From: Pseudomonadota bacterium
GTDB lineage: Bacteria; Verrucomicrobiota; Verrucomicrobiia; Limisphaerales; SXTU01
Assembly (NCBI GenBank): GCA_009922615.1
Contig: RFVF01000040.1
Location: 1-41,350 of the forward strand
Reading direction: 5' to 3'
Length of the DNA: 41,350 nt
Part shown: piece by piece, positions 1-9,190 of the stretch
Layout of the letters: each line of letters starts with the position of its first letter
How positions within the stretch are numbered: the stretch's first letter is position 1
Position numbers and translations under genes: made by a program
The notes under the pieces: model-generated
Told to the model about the DNA's origin: nothing
Databases searched by the model: none
What the model saw: only the letters and a program-made list of their open reading frames with translations

Positions 1-18
1 ACCTTTTGCTGGCACAGG

Positions 19-552
19 CTACTTATGGCCCGACGCCGAGGGCATCACTTCGCAACTTGTAATGACGGTGATCACATACCGTTCATCACTCGTTCGGCAG
101 CGTGACAGGATGACCAACAACTCCGGCAACGCACTTTGCGCTTTTGGCCCTAATATATGGAAGCCTCGCCAAGCCAGATCTTTTTTGAACCAAGGCTCTC
201 TTACCAACGGTTTGTCGATGCCGACTCGCTCAGCCAAAGCATTCACCTCGCGCCGCCAAGGTTCGTCCGGCGCTTTCAGAATTTGCAGCAAGACCGGCAA
301 GGCATTGGTGCCGATCTGGCGAACCGCTTCGTCGCACTCATCGCTCACTTTAGGATCGTCCCCATGCTTGTCCAGATGCTCCAGCCATTGGGTCAACGTG
401 CGCCCGGCATATTCCGGCTCGCGCGGGCCTTTGGGCATCCAACCCCAAGTCAAGAGGAGCCCCACCACCACGATGACCATCGCTGACTTGAGCCAAAACT
501 TCGCCGACGAAGCAGGCTTCGTGTCTTTACCACTTTGTTCGTCGGTGGACAT
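19..552 (-). CDS. Membrane-anchored HEAT-like repeat protein, short, function unknown
   Basis: From the ATG at 552 this is about 177 residues. A polar N-terminus (STDEQSGKDTK) is followed by one hydrophobic segment (SAMVIVVVGLLLTWGW) and then a soluble part with helical-repeat patterns (ALPVLLQIL; GPKAQSALPELLVIL). An N-terminal anchor followed by a 'P-x-Y-x-G-R-x-L-x-x-W-L' stretch (here EPEYAGRTLTQWL) is familiar from HEAT-repeat proteins of Verrucomicrobiota; that is family recollection, not a search result. The frame is open upstream to 714, but its extra 54 residues run through a purine-rich repeat (570-587), so the later ATG is preferred. No Shine-Dalgarno is obvious. It ends abruptly after barely two repeat units, so it may be truncated. 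Likely an inner-membrane protein with an external repeat domain. Confidence 0.5.
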   Translation of the reverse strand: MSTDEQSGKDTKPASSAKFWLKSAMVIVVVGLLLTWGWMPKGPREPEYAGRTLTQWLEHLDKHGDDPKVSDECDEAVRQIGTNALPVLLQILKAPDEPWRREVNALAERVGIDKPLVREPWFKKDLAWRGFHILGPKAQSALPELLVILSRCRTSDERYVITVITSCEVMPSASGHK

Positions 553-569
553 CAGGGCTTGCCAGATTC

Positions 570-821
570 TTCCTGCCTTCCTGCTTTTCTCATCAACCTT
601 TTCCCCGCAGTGCATCTCCACGTCGCACGAGCCGAGGCCTTGCGCGTCGTAGTTAAATTGCAGGTTCGGGTGGTCAACAGGCATCATCGTGTTCAAAGCG
701 GGTTTTCCCTTCAAGTCATTCCCCGTCAGTCCGAGCCCTCGCCCTCAAAGTGCCGTAGGGATGCACCTGTGCATGTGACAGAGAGGGAGAAGGGTTAATC
801 AGGAAAGCAGGAAAGCAGGAT
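570..821. repeat. Inverted purine/pyrimidine repeat flanking about 216 bp
   Basis: The reverse complement of 570-587 (AAAGCAGGAAGGCAGGAA) matches 804-821 (AAAGCAGGAAAGCAGGAT) at 16 of 18 positions. The right copy lies inside an 8-bp tandem unit, CAGGAAAG, repeated from 800 to 820. The layout resembles a small non-autonomous palindromic element or a low-complexity intergenic repeat. No target-site duplication was recognised. Confidence 0.4.
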
Positions 822-899
822 AGGAAGCCGGTTGGTTCGCAGAAAAACTCTCTAGGAACGGCAATGCTCGACTTAATCAGCCGGCGTGAAGCGCCTCCC

Positions 900-916
900 C
901 TCTCCTAGCGGGAGAG
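900..916. repeat. Short hairpin-forming inverted repeat
   Basis: CTCTCC (900-905) and GGAGAG (911-916) are complementary around a 5-nt loop (TAGCG). No T-tract follows, so a classical terminator is unlikely. Confidence 0.3.
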
Positions 917-953
917 AGCCACGCAGTCCACGGCTTGAGTTGGCCGGGCCGGC

Positions 954-986
954 AATTTCCGCTCGCACACTTTGGCTGCGGAAATT
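954..986 (+). promoter_or_regulatory. Perfect 9-bp inverted repeat directly upstream of the serine hydrolase
   Basis: AATTTCCGC (954-962) is the exact reverse complement of GCGGAAATT (978-986), with a 15-nt spacer. The right arm ends 11 bases before the ATG at 998, where a ribosome-binding site would lie, and no Shine-Dalgarno is seen. It could be a dyad operator or a leader hairpin covering the start. Function is inferred from position and symmetry only. Confidence 0.35.
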
Positions 987-997
987 AAAACCACCGC

Positions 998-2215
998 ATG
1001 AAATTTGCCCTGCGTCCCTTGGCATTGGCGGTTGCGGTTTGCGGTTTGCTGGCAGCGCCCACTTGGGCGGCCAACAAGGTTGATCCCCAGAAGGAAAAGC
1101 TTAAGGCCATCCCGCAGCGGATGCAGGAGTTCGTGGACCGGCAGTATGTGGCGGGCGCGGTGACCTTGGTGGCGCAGCACGGGAAGGTGTTGGCGTTGGA
1201 TGCGGTGGGTTACTCCGATTTGAAGGCCAAGCGCACGATGCGGACGGATGATTTGTTTTGGATCGCGTCCATGACCAAGCCGCTGACCGGCACGGCGATC
1301 CTGATGTTGCAGGATGAGGGCAAGCTGTCGGTCGATGACGAGGTGGAGAAGTTTTTGCCGGAGTTCAAGGGGCAGTTGATGCTGGTGACGAAGAATGCAG
1401 AGGCGACGGTGTTAAAGAAGCCGGGCCGGCGAATCACCTTGCGGGATCTGCTAACGCACACGTCGGGCTTGAACTCGGACATTCCCGAGACGGGCCGGGA
1501 TTTGATGCTGGGCGAGCGGACCTTGGCGTATGCGCTGCAGCCCTTGTCCTTCGAGCCGGGGAGCAAGTGGATGTATAGCAATCCCGGGATCAATACCTTG
1601 GGGCGCATTGTGGAGGTGGTGAGCGGGCAGAGCTTCGCGGAGTTTATGGAGTCGCGGCTGTTCAAGCCCTTGGGTATGAAGGACACGACCTTTTGGCCCA
1701 CGGAAGCGCAAGCCCGCCGCGTGGCGAAGGCGTATCAGCCGGGCCCGGATGGCAAAGGTCTGGTGGAGGTGGATAATTATTTCCTGAAAGGGCTGCCCTT
1801 GACGGCGCGTTGGCGCACCGCGATCCCGGCAGGAGGATTATATTCCACGGCAGGAGACATGGCGAAGTTCTATATGATGATGTTGAACGGGGGAGAGGTT
1901 AATGGACGCCGTTATATATCCAAGTCCGCGCACCAACAGCTCACGACCACGCAGACGGGAGCCATCAAGACGGGTTTCACGGAGGGAATGAGCTGGGGGT
2001 TCGGCTTTCAGGTGGTGAAAGAGCCCCAAGGTGTCACCGCCATGCTCGCTCCCGGCACGTATGGGCACGGAGGCGCGTATGCGACGCAGAGTTGGGCGGA
2101 CCCGAAGAGCGGGACGGTGTATATCTTGATGATCCAGCGCGCGAAATTGCCCAATGGCGACGGGTCAGAGATTCGAAAGGCGTTTCAAGAGACGGCTGCG
2201 GGGGCGCTGAAATAG
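998..2215 (+). CDS. Secreted serine hydrolase, class C beta-lactamase / penicillin-binding-protein fold
   Basis: 405 residues with a typical signal peptide ending near PTWAA (residue 25). The catalytic motifs of the beta-lactamase family (PF00144) are present in order: S91-M-T-K94 holds the nucleophile and general base, Y193-S-N195 is the second motif, and H357-G-G359 is the third (KTG-like) motif. HGG at the last position is typical of esterase/DD-peptidase-like members such as EstB rather than true beta-lactamases. It probably acts in the periplasm or outside the cell on an ester or amide; the substrate cannot be read from sequence. It stands alone, converging on the ABC ATPase. An inverted repeat sits just before its start. 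Confidence 0.85.
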   Translation: MKFALRPLALAVAVCGLLAAPTWAANKVDPQKEKLKAIPQRMQEFVDRQYVAGAVTLVAQHGKVLALDAVGYSDLKAKRTMRTDDLFWIASMTKPLTGTAILMLQDEGKLSVDDEVEKFLPEFKGQLMLVTKNAEATVLKKPGRRITLRDLLTHTSGLNSDIPETGRDLMLGERTLAYALQPLSFEPGSKWMYSNPGINTLGRIVEVVSGQSFAEFMESRLFKPLGMKDTTFWPTEAQARRVAKAYQPGPDGKGLVEVDNYFLKGLPLTARWRTAIPAGGLYSTAGDMAKFYMMMLNGGEVNGRRYISKSAHQQLTTTQTGAIKTGFTEGMSWGFGFQVVKEPQGVTAMLAPGTYGHGGAYATQSWADPKSGTVYILMIQRAKLPNGDGSEIRKAFQETAAGALK

Positions 2216-2264
2216 CGGTGGGCAGCCCAGAAACCCTGCTGCGCGGGTGAAGTTCAGCCCACCG
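2216..2264. terminator. Candidate stem between convergent genes, no T-tract
   Basis: CGGTGGGC (2216-2223), immediately after the hydrolase stop, is perfectly complementary to GCCCACCG (2257-2264), which overlaps the end of the convergent ABC ATPase gene. The 33-nt loop contains further GC-rich pairing potential. Its place between two convergent stops suits a bidirectional terminator, but neither side has a clear run of T, so the call is weak. Confidence 0.3.
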
Positions 2265-3753
2265 GCGCGGCGACGCCCGCCATCATGCGCAAGAGGACGG
2301 TTTGGGAGAAGTTGTCGCGCTCCAGTTCGCCGACTTGCTCCCCTTCGCGCAGGACGATAATGCGGCGGCAGAGGTTGATGAGTTCCGGGAGCTCGGAGGA
2401 GATGACCAGCAGGCCCATCTTGGCCCGGGCCAGCTCGTCGAGAATTTTGTGGATCTCCGCCTTGGCCCCGATGTCCACGCCCCGGGTGGGTTCGTCCACG
2501 ATGAGGGCTCTGCAATCGCGCGCGAGCCACTTGGCCAGCGCGACTTTCTGCTGGTTGCCGCCGCTCAAGGTGGCGACGGGCGATTCGAGGCTGCTCATGC
2601 GCGTTTGCAAGCGCGTGAGGAAGTTGTGAGTGATGGCTCGCTCGTCCTTGCGGCGGATGATGCCCAGCGGGTGGGTCATGCGTTCGAGGGCGGCAAGGGA
2701 GGCATTCTCGCGGCAGTTCATCGTGAGCACGAGACCTTGGCGTTTGCGGTCCTCGGGAACCATGCCCACGCCGGACGTGAGCATCTGCGCGACGGAGTGG
2801 AGCTTCACCGGCTGGCCTCCGACGAAGACTTTGCCCGTCGCGGCCGGGTCGAGGCCGAAGATGGCCTGCGCAATCTCCGTGCGGCCCGCACCAACGAGTC
2901 CGGCGAGTCCGACGACCTCGCCACTGCGAATGGTGAAGTTGATGTCCCGGAACTTGCCGCGCGAGGAAAGCTTCTCGACGCGCAATACTTCCTCGCCCAG
3001 CGCCAATGCCACGTGGTCCGGCGTCTTGAACTCAACCTCGCGCCCGACCATCTGGTGGACGAGCCGGTCGTGGTTCGTGTGGGCGATGCGCTCGGTGGAA
3101 ACGTGCCGGCCATCCCGCAACACGGTGATGGTGTCGCAGAGGCGGAAGATCTCCTCCATCCGGTGTGAGACATAAATGACGGTGATCCCGCGCTGCTTGA
3201 GCTGGCCGAGGAGCTTGAAGAGGTGCTCGCTCTCGGCGACGGACAATGAGCTGGTGGGCTCGTCCATCACGATGATGCGCGCGCCCGTGCCGACCGCACC
3301 GGCAATCTGGACGAGTTGCTCCTGTGCCGTGCTGAGGCGGCTGATGGGGAGATTCACGTCCAGGTCGCACTCGATTTCGGCGAGCATGGCGCGGGCTTTG
3401 GTGCGCATGGCCGCGCGGCTGACCACGCCGAATTTCTTGGGCAGATCGCCGAGGCAAAGATTCTCCGCGATCGTGAGATTGGGACAGAACGCGAGTTCCT
3501 GATGCACCATCGCGATGCCCAACTCCCGCGCGCGAAGCGGGTCGGTGGGCTGGATGGGATCGCCTTCGAGGCGGATTTCCCCACTGTCAGCGTTGTAAAC
3601 TCCAGCAAGGATTTTACCGAGCGTGCTCTTGCCCGCACCGTTCTCACCCATGAGCGCGTGGCACTCGCCGCGCTCGATGGTGAATGTCACATCGTCCAAC
3701 GCCAGCACACCGGGGAAGCGTTTCGTGATGTGGCTGAAGGTGAGGTAGGGCAT
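2254..3753 (-). CDS. Sugar-type ABC transporter ATP-binding protein (RbsA/MglA/XylG class)
   Basis: 499 residues from the ATG at 3753 (the frame is open to 3804, but family homology starts at MPYLTFSHITKRF). It has two fused ABC domains. The first has Walker A GENGAGKST (36-44), a degenerate signature (LSTAQEQL) and Walker B VMDEPTSS. The second has a degenerate Walker A (GLVGAGRTE), the full signature LSGGNQQK and Walker B IVDEPTRGVD. This asymmetry is diagnostic of the carbohydrate-uptake CUT2 ATPases that energise ribose, xylose or galactose import. No RbsC-like permease or binding protein lies in the window, so the partner must be elsewhere. It is the last gene after DUF3500, cytochrome c and DUF1080, with a 72-bp gap. 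The substrate is unknown. Confidence 0.88.
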   Translation of the reverse strand: MPYLTFSHITKRFPGVLALDDVTFTIERGECHALMGENGAGKSTLGKILAGVYNADSGEIRLEGDPIQPTDPLRARELGIAMVHQELAFCPNLTIAENLCLGDLPKKFGVVSRAAMRTKARAMLAEIECDLDVNLPISRLSTAQEQLVQIAGAVGTGARIIVMDEPTSSLSVAESEHLFKLLGQLKQRGITVIYVSHRMEEIFRLCDTITVLRDGRHVSTERIAHTNHDRLVHQMVGREVEFKTPDHVALALGEEVLRVEKLSSRGKFRDINFTIRSGEVVGLAGLVGAGRTEIAQAIFGLDPAATGKVFVGGQPVKLHSVAQMLTSGVGMVPEDRKRQGLVLTMNCRENASLAALERMTHPLGIIRRKDERAITHNFLTRLQTRMSSLESPVATLSGGNQQKVALAKWLARDCRALIVDEPTRGVDIGAKAEIHKILDELARAKMGLLVISSELPELINLCRRIIVLREGEQVGELERDNFSQTVLLRMMAGVAAPVG

Positions 3754-3825
3754 GGCTTCGTCGCAGACCGATTCAATCGCCCGCCCGCCCGTGAAGCAAG
3801 CCAAGCGTGCTGCGCCGGGCTGCGA

Positions 3826-4551
3826 CTAGGACTTCACCTCTGGCGCGGTCTGCTCCGGCGTAGCGCGACCGGGTGGAAGTTCGAGAATGCGGATGTTGCG
3901 GAAGTGGATCTCCGAACCTTCGGACTCCAAGCAGAGGTAGCCCTTGCGCACCGAGGCTTGGCTGATGCCGTTGACGAACTTTCCGTTGATCGAGAGCTTC
4001 ACCACACCGTCCACGGCAACCACGTCGTAGGTATTCCACTCGCCCTTACCCTTGCAGCGGAGTTCGAAGGACTGGCTGCGAGTGCCACGGGGATTGTCAG
4101 GCGTGGTCTTCAAGCCATTCGCGCCGAACAACTCGCCGGAGACGTAGCCCATGGGCCGCGGCTTGCCGTCCTTGTCCGGGTTCAGGATGGGCCATTGCAA
4201 TTCGAGCATCTGGACCTCCATGCCCTTGGGCAGGTTGCGCCCCGGCGGCACCGTGCCCTCGCTCCAGATGAACACGCCGGAGTTGCCGCCGGCCTCCATG
4301 TGCCGCCACTCGATGTGCAGGATGAAGTTCTCATACTGCTTCGCCGATCGCATCACACCGATGGGCTGGCCGCGGCACACGAGCAAGCCATCGCGCACGG
4401 TCCAGGTCTCCTTGCTGGTGTTCACGTCCACCCAGCCGGTGAGGTCCTTGCCGTTGAAGAGATCGCGAAACGCAGCGGGTGACTCGTTCGTCTGGGCGGC
4501 GATGACCAGCGGGAGGAAGGCGGAAATCAACACGAAGCAGATGGTTTTCAT
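3826..4551 (-). CDS. Secreted DUF1080 protein (3-keto-disaccharide hydrolase-like)
   Basis: 241 residues from the ATG at 4551, chosen because it begins a clean signal peptide ([19 protein letters not shown]). The mature part carries hallmarks of PF06439: [13 protein letters not shown] near the start, [10 protein letters not shown], then a jelly-roll-like region with FILHIEWRH and GGNSGVFI, ending near [14 protein letters not shown] residues ([11 protein letters not shown]). Characterised relatives hydrolyse 3-keto-glycosides, the products of periplasmic C3 oxidation of sugars. The start lies 7 bp after the cytochrome c stop, so the two are almost certainly cotranscribed. The substrate is unknown; many DUF1080 proteins are uncharacterised paralogues. 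Confidence 0.82.
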   Translation of the reverse strand: MKTICFVLISAFLPLVIAAQTNESPAAFRDLFNGKDLTGWVDVNTSKETWTVRDGLLVCRGQPIGVMRSAKQYENFILHIEWRHMEAGGNSGVFIWSEGTVPPGRNLPKGMEVQMLELQWPILNPDKDGKPRPMGYVSGELFGANGLKTTPDNPRGTRSQSFELRCKGKGEWNTYDVVAVDGVVKLSINGKFVNGISQASVRKGYLCLESEGSEIHFRNIRILELPPGRATPEQTAPEVKS

Positions 4552-4558
4552 GGCGCAA

Positions 4559-4948
4559 TCACTTGGGTAAGGCAGCCGGGGTAACCGGCATCGCGTTGAT
4601 CCACTTGCGGAGCAGTGCCAACTCCTCCTTGGTGACACGCGGAATTTCCTTTTTCGGTGGCATCTCGTTGTAGTGAAGCAACTCGATCAACAAGCTCTTT
4701 TGCGCGTTGCCTGGCCGGATCGCAGGGCTGGTCACGCCGCCCTTGAGCAACGCGTCCATTGTCCGCATGTCTAGCTTGGCGTCGCGCTTCTTCGCGCCGT
4801 GGCACCGGAGGCACTTCACCTCGAAGATGGGCAGCACGTCGCGTTCAAAATCGGAAACCGCGTCCGGCTTGTCAGCGGCGGGTAGGTTGCCCGCCACCAA
4901 GCCACCGAACAGCAGCGCGCCGAGGACAGCTTGGAGCGAAAGCCGCAT
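4559..4948 (-). CDS. Exported monohaem cytochrome c, planctomycete/verrucomicrobial type
   Basis: 129 residues with a signal peptide ([22 protein letters not shown]) and one haem-binding motif, C-L-R-C-H, in the context [13 protein letters not shown]. The downstream residues ([19 protein letters not shown], then [11 protein letters not shown] and ELALLRKWI) match the planctomycete cytochrome C domain, in which a Met in an MPP-type motif is the likely distal ligand. It should act as a small periplasmic electron carrier. It lies between DUF3500 (18 bp upstream) and DUF1080 (7 bp downstream), so a redox step linked to those proteins is plausible but unproven. Confidence 0.85.
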   Translation of the reverse strand: MRLSLQAVLGALLFGGLVAGNLPAADKPDAVSDFERDVLPIFEVKCLRCHGAKKRDAKLDMRTMDALLKGGVTSPAIRPGNAQKSLLIELLHYNEMPPKKEIPRVTKEELALLRKWINAMPVTPAALPK

Positions 4949-4966
4949 TGCCTCTGGCCGCGTGGG

Positions 4967-6019
4967 CTACGCTTGGCCGACCACGTTCACGAAGCAGTGC
5001 ACGTGCGGCAGAACGCGGTAGTTCCAGATGAAGCCAGGGCCTTCGAGCCGCCAGTAATCCCAGCGGTCATTACCCTTCTCGGCGTTTTCCTTGTAGAAGG
5101 CGAGGCGCACTTTCTTCATGCCGCCGTTGGCCTTGATGAGTTGCATCACCTCGTCGCCGTCCTCCTGCCGAAACGGGCTGATGAGCGTGCGCATGACGCC
5201 CAGCACCAAGCCGCGCTGCGATTCGTCGAGGTCCGTGTAGCCAATGCCGGCGGGCGGCTGCGCCACCAGCTTGGCCTTGAGCGCCGCTGCGCCGTCGCCG
5301 GGATCGCCCACGATCACAGCCTGCTTTTGCTGCTGCGCGTTGAGCATGTCAAAGACGCTCATCACCTGCTTGGTCTGGTAGTAGTAAACATTGGCCTCGC
5401 TGTGCCCGTTGGCGGAATGGCCGTAATACATCGGCCCGCCGAACGCGGCGTTGGGCTGCGAGTTGCCATCACACCGCAGCGTGAGGTGATGTCCGGCGAA
5501 GACCCACGAGAACCGCTCCTTGCCCGAGGGATCGCCGAAGATGGCCACGCCGTTGCCCTCGAACGAACCCGAGGTGTCCCACGTGCCCTTGCGGCTGATG
5601 CGTTCGTAGGCTTCCTCGCCGGAGAGAATCGCCTTGAAGGTCATGCGGATTAGGTCCTGTTGCGGCTTGGTGAACTGCTCGCCCAGTTTCTTGCCGAGCG
5701 GGGCGGCGTTGTGCGTCTTGAGCCGCGTCGGCGTGCCGCCGTTTTCCGCACCGTGATCCCACGGCCGGACCATCGCCTTTTTCTGTTCGTCCGTCAGCGT
5801 CGCGAAGAACTCGCGCACCAACGCTTCCGCCGGCTTGGCCGGGCGCGCGGCTTCCGCCGGAGCCGCGCTGACATTGGGCGAAATCAATGCGGCGCCGCCC
5901 ATCACGCCCGCAGCACCGCTCGTCACGACACGAAGGAAATCGCGCCGCGCAAGGCTGGCAGCCGGCGGGACCGTGGCGGAACATTCCGGGCAAGTCTGGA
6001 GTGCGGCGGGTGAGTTCAT
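4967..6019 (-). CDS. Tat-exported DUF3500 family protein
   Basis: 350 residues from the ATG at 6019. The frame is open to 6136, but the extra N-terminus shows no protein character. A short CPEC segment precedes a twin-arginine signal (ARRDFLRVVTSG, hydrophobic core, then cleavage near ISPNVSAAP). The mature protein carries DUF3500 (PF12006) features: a VRPWDHG-type motif, a conserved SFEGNGVAIFG-like strand, FSWVFAGHHLTLRCDGNS and FGGPMYYGH. The biochemical role of the family is not established; the Tat signal implies export of a folded, possibly cofactor-bearing protein. It is the first gene of the DUF3500-cytochrome c-DUF1080-ATPase run and is divergent from glpF. Confidence 0.78.
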   Translation of the reverse strand: MNSPAALQTCPECSATVPPAASLARRDFLRVVTSGAAGVMGGAALISPNVSAAPAEAARPAKPAEALVREFFATLTDEQKKAMVRPWDHGAENGGTPTRLKTHNAAPLGKKLGEQFTKPQQDLIRMTFKAILSGEEAYERISRKGTWDTSGSFEGNGVAIFGDPSGKERFSWVFAGHHLTLRCDGNSQPNAAFGGPMYYGHSANGHSEANVYYYQTKQVMSVFDMLNAQQQKQAVIVGDPGDGAAALKAKLVAQPPAGIGYTDLDESQRGLVLGVMRTLISPFRQEDGDEVMQLIKANGGMKKVRLAFYKENAEKGNDRWDYWRLEGPGFIWNYRVLPHVHCFVNVVGQA

Positions 6020-6027
6020 GGGATGAC

Positions 6028-6039
6028 GTTGTGAGTTGA
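6028..6039 (-). promoter_or_regulatory. TCAACTYACAAC leader motif before DUF3500 start
   Basis: On the minus strand this reads TCAACTCACAAC, 8 bases before the ATG at 6019. The same motif with one change (TCAACTTACAAC) lies at 6986-6997 in the glpK leader. No Shine-Dalgarno is present at either start. It could be a shared post-transcriptional signal or a chance remnant of heptamer repeats. Confidence 0.3.
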
Positions 6040-6132
6040 GGACACCACTTGAGGCGAATTGATTCGGGTTCATTGCCGCGCACACTACGCCGCCACCAAG
6101 GGCGGTCAATGGGTTATTGCCAGCCTTCGCCT

Positions 6133-6147
6133 GCAATTCCTAATTGC
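6133..6147. promoter_or_regulatory. Candidate operator palindrome in the DUF3500/glpF divergent region
   Basis: GCAATT-CCT-AATTGC is a perfect dyad with 6-bp arms and a 3-bp spacer, in the 184-bp gap between the divergent starts at 6019 and 6204. Its position suits a regulator site controlling one or both directions. No regulator gene is adjacent and only one copy was seen, so this is tentative. Confidence 0.25.
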
Positions 6148-6203
6148 ACCGCGGAATTGATTGATTAACTTGTCCCCAGTTCCCAAACGAACCACGTCGC
6201 ACC

Positions 6204-6935
6204 ATGTCACCCTTCCTAGCTGAACTGCTTGGCACGATGATCCTCGTCCTTCTGGGCGACGGCGTCGTGGCGAACGTCCTCCTCAACAAATCCAAAGGCC
6301 AGAACTCCGGCTGGATCGTCATCACCACCGGCTGGGCGCTGGCGGTGACGGTCGGTGTGTATTGCGTCGGCAGCATCAGCGGCGGGCACTTGAACCCCGC
6401 TGTGACGGTCGCGATGGCGAGCATCGGCAAGCTCGGCTGGGATTTGGTGCCGGTTTATATCGGCGCACAAATGGCCGGCGCGTTCCTCGGCGCGGTGCTC
6501 GTCTGGCTCGCGTATCTGCCGCACTGGGAAGTCACGGAGGACAAGGGCGCCAAGCTCGGCATCTTCTGCACCAGCCCCGCCATCCTGAAGCCCGGCGCGA
6601 ACATGCTCTGTGAAATCATCGGCACGGCCATGCTGGTGCTCGGCGTGCTGGCCATCGGCGCGAAGGCGAACCTCAACCCCGAGTTCGGCTGGGACAAGGG
6701 CTTCGGCCCGGTGCTCGTCGGCGTGCTCGTGTGGGCCATCGGCCTCTCGCTCGGCGGCCCGACCGGCTACGCCATCAACCCCGCGCGCGACCTCGGCCCG
6801 CGTCTCGCGCACGCGGTGCTGCCCATCGCCGGCAAGGGCGGCTCCGACTGGGGCTACGCGTGGGTGCCCGTAGTCGGCCCGCTCCTCGGCGGTGTCGTGG
6901 GCGCGATGATTTACAAGCTGCTCTGGCCAGCATGA
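6204..6935 (+). CDS. glpF: Glycerol facilitator / aquaglyceroporin (MIP family)
   Basis: 243 residues with six hydrophobic segments and both pore half-helix motifs of the MIP family: N64-P-A66 (HLNPAVTVA) and N192-P-A194 followed by R195-D196 (INPARDLGPR). The Asp right after NPAR is typical of glycerol-permeating members (GlpF) rather than strict water channels. It lets glycerol equilibrate across the inner membrane. A glycerol kinase gene follows 75 bp downstream in the same direction, the classic glpFK pairing in which phosphorylation traps the imported glycerol. Confidence 0.93.
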   Translation: MSPFLAELLGTMILVLLGDGVVANVLLNKSKGQNSGWIVITTGWALAVTVGVYCVGSISGGHLNPAVTVAMASIGKLGWDLVPVYIGAQMAGAFLGAVLVWLAYLPHWEVTEDKGAKLGIFCTSPAILKPGANMLCEIIGTAMLVLGVLAIGAKANLNPEFGWDKGFGPVLVGVLVWAIGLSLGGPTGYAINPARDLGPRLAHAVLPIAGKGGSDWGYAWVPVVGPLLGGVVGAMIYKLLWPA

Positions 6936-6945
6936 CGGGAACACT

Positions 6946-6990
6946 GTTGAGAGTTGAGAGACACCGACTTCCCTCCTCTCAACTCTCAAC
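6946..6990 (+). repeat. Perfect 15-bp inverted heptamer repeat between glpF and glpK
   Basis: GTTGAGAGTTGAGAG (6946-6960) and CTCTCAACTCTCAAC (6976-6990) are exact reverse complements around a 15-nt loop. Each arm is two copies of a 7-mer (GTTGAGA) plus one base. A further partial copy, ACAACTCTCAAC, runs at 6993-7004, just before the glpK ATG at 7011. In the transcript this would form a strong hairpin between the two genes. No T-tract follows, so attenuation, processing or differential stability is more likely than termination. Confidence 0.75.
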
Positions 6991-7010
6991 TTACAACTCT
7001 CAACCTCCTC

Positions 7011-8491
<1,481 letters not shown>

Positions 8492-8495
<4 letters not shown>

Positions 8496-9142
8496 TTCTT
8501 CTTCACCTTCACCGAGTTCTTGGCGACGGCTTCCTCAGCCTCGGCGGCCTTGGTCAGTGCAGCCCACTGCTCCTTGGTGAGCGTGCCTTCGAGCCGGGCT
8601 TTGAAATCCTTCAGTCCCTTCTCCCGCACCTCCTGCCGCAGCTCCTCCATCTTGGCCTTGTCGGTCTTGACCACCTGTTCGAGCTGTCCGCGATAGGCTT
8701 CCTGCGCAGCGGTAAGCGACTCGTCGAAAATCGCGTTGAGGCGCTCGACGAGCTTGCGCTGTTCGGCATTGAGGATGTTTTCCACCCAGGCCTTGAACTG
8801 GTCGCGGGCCTCTTCATACACCCGGCGTGCGGCATCACGTTCCGCCTCGGAAGCGTTGGGGTTTTGCTTTACGGACGCGCCGAGCTTCTGAAGTTTTTCG
8901 TTGGCCAAGATTTCCTCGCGCGCGGCGATGAGCTTCTCCTTCTGCTCGTCGCTCAGAAGCAAGGCGGCGTTCAGGCCGGGAATGAATGGTCCGGTGAGCG
9001 GCATCTTTTTTGCCGACCACAGCAGCGGGAAACCGGCGAGGTCGGTGGATTTCTGCTTCTGCGCCAGCGCGGGCAGCGCGAACGCGATGCAGAGGACGAA
9101 CGGGAGCACAGTGGAACGACCGGGAAAAGGGGAGGTTTTCAT
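8492..9142 (-). CDS. Exported helical protein with LTxxQ-like motifs (Spy/CpxP-like)
   Basis: 216 residues. A signal peptide ends near LPALAQ (residue 28). The rest is predicted mostly helical and highly charged, with four motifs resembling the LTxxQ box of Spy/CpxP periplasmic proteins: LSDEQ (63-67), LNAEQ (124-128), LTAAQ (143-147) and LTKEQ (188-192). Spy and CpxP act as periplasmic chaperones or stress sensors; whether this longer relative does so is unknown. It ends in a basic KVKKN tail. It converges on glpK with overlapping stops, and lies 48 bp downstream of lpxA on the same strand, so it could belong to the hflX-radC-lpxA transcript. Confidence 0.6.
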
Positions 9143-9190
9143 GGGGCTACGACTGCGCGCCCAACGGCCAGATTCAACGAGGAATTGGTC

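Larger units (their letters stand above)
553..997. other. 445-base gap with repeat patches and no convincing gene
   Basis: Neither strand has an open frame here with recognisable protein features. The gap holds an inverted purine-rich repeat (570-587 and 804-821), a short hairpin (900-916), and a perfect 9-bp inverted repeat just before the hydrolase start (954-986). The stretch at 733-796 also has a loosely palindromic look (CCCTCGCCCTC ... GAGAGGGAGAAGGG), as expected of a decayed intergenic palindromic repeat. No promoter hexamers could be assigned with confidence. Confidence 0.5.

Noticed and set aside
998..2215. Antibiotic-resistance class C beta-lactamase
   Set aside because: The third motif is HGG rather than KTG and the context is not resistance-related; an esterase or peptidase role is more likely.
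6946..7004. CRISPR-like repeat array
   Set aside because: Repeat units are 7 bp, inverted and without regular spacers; no cas genes nearby.
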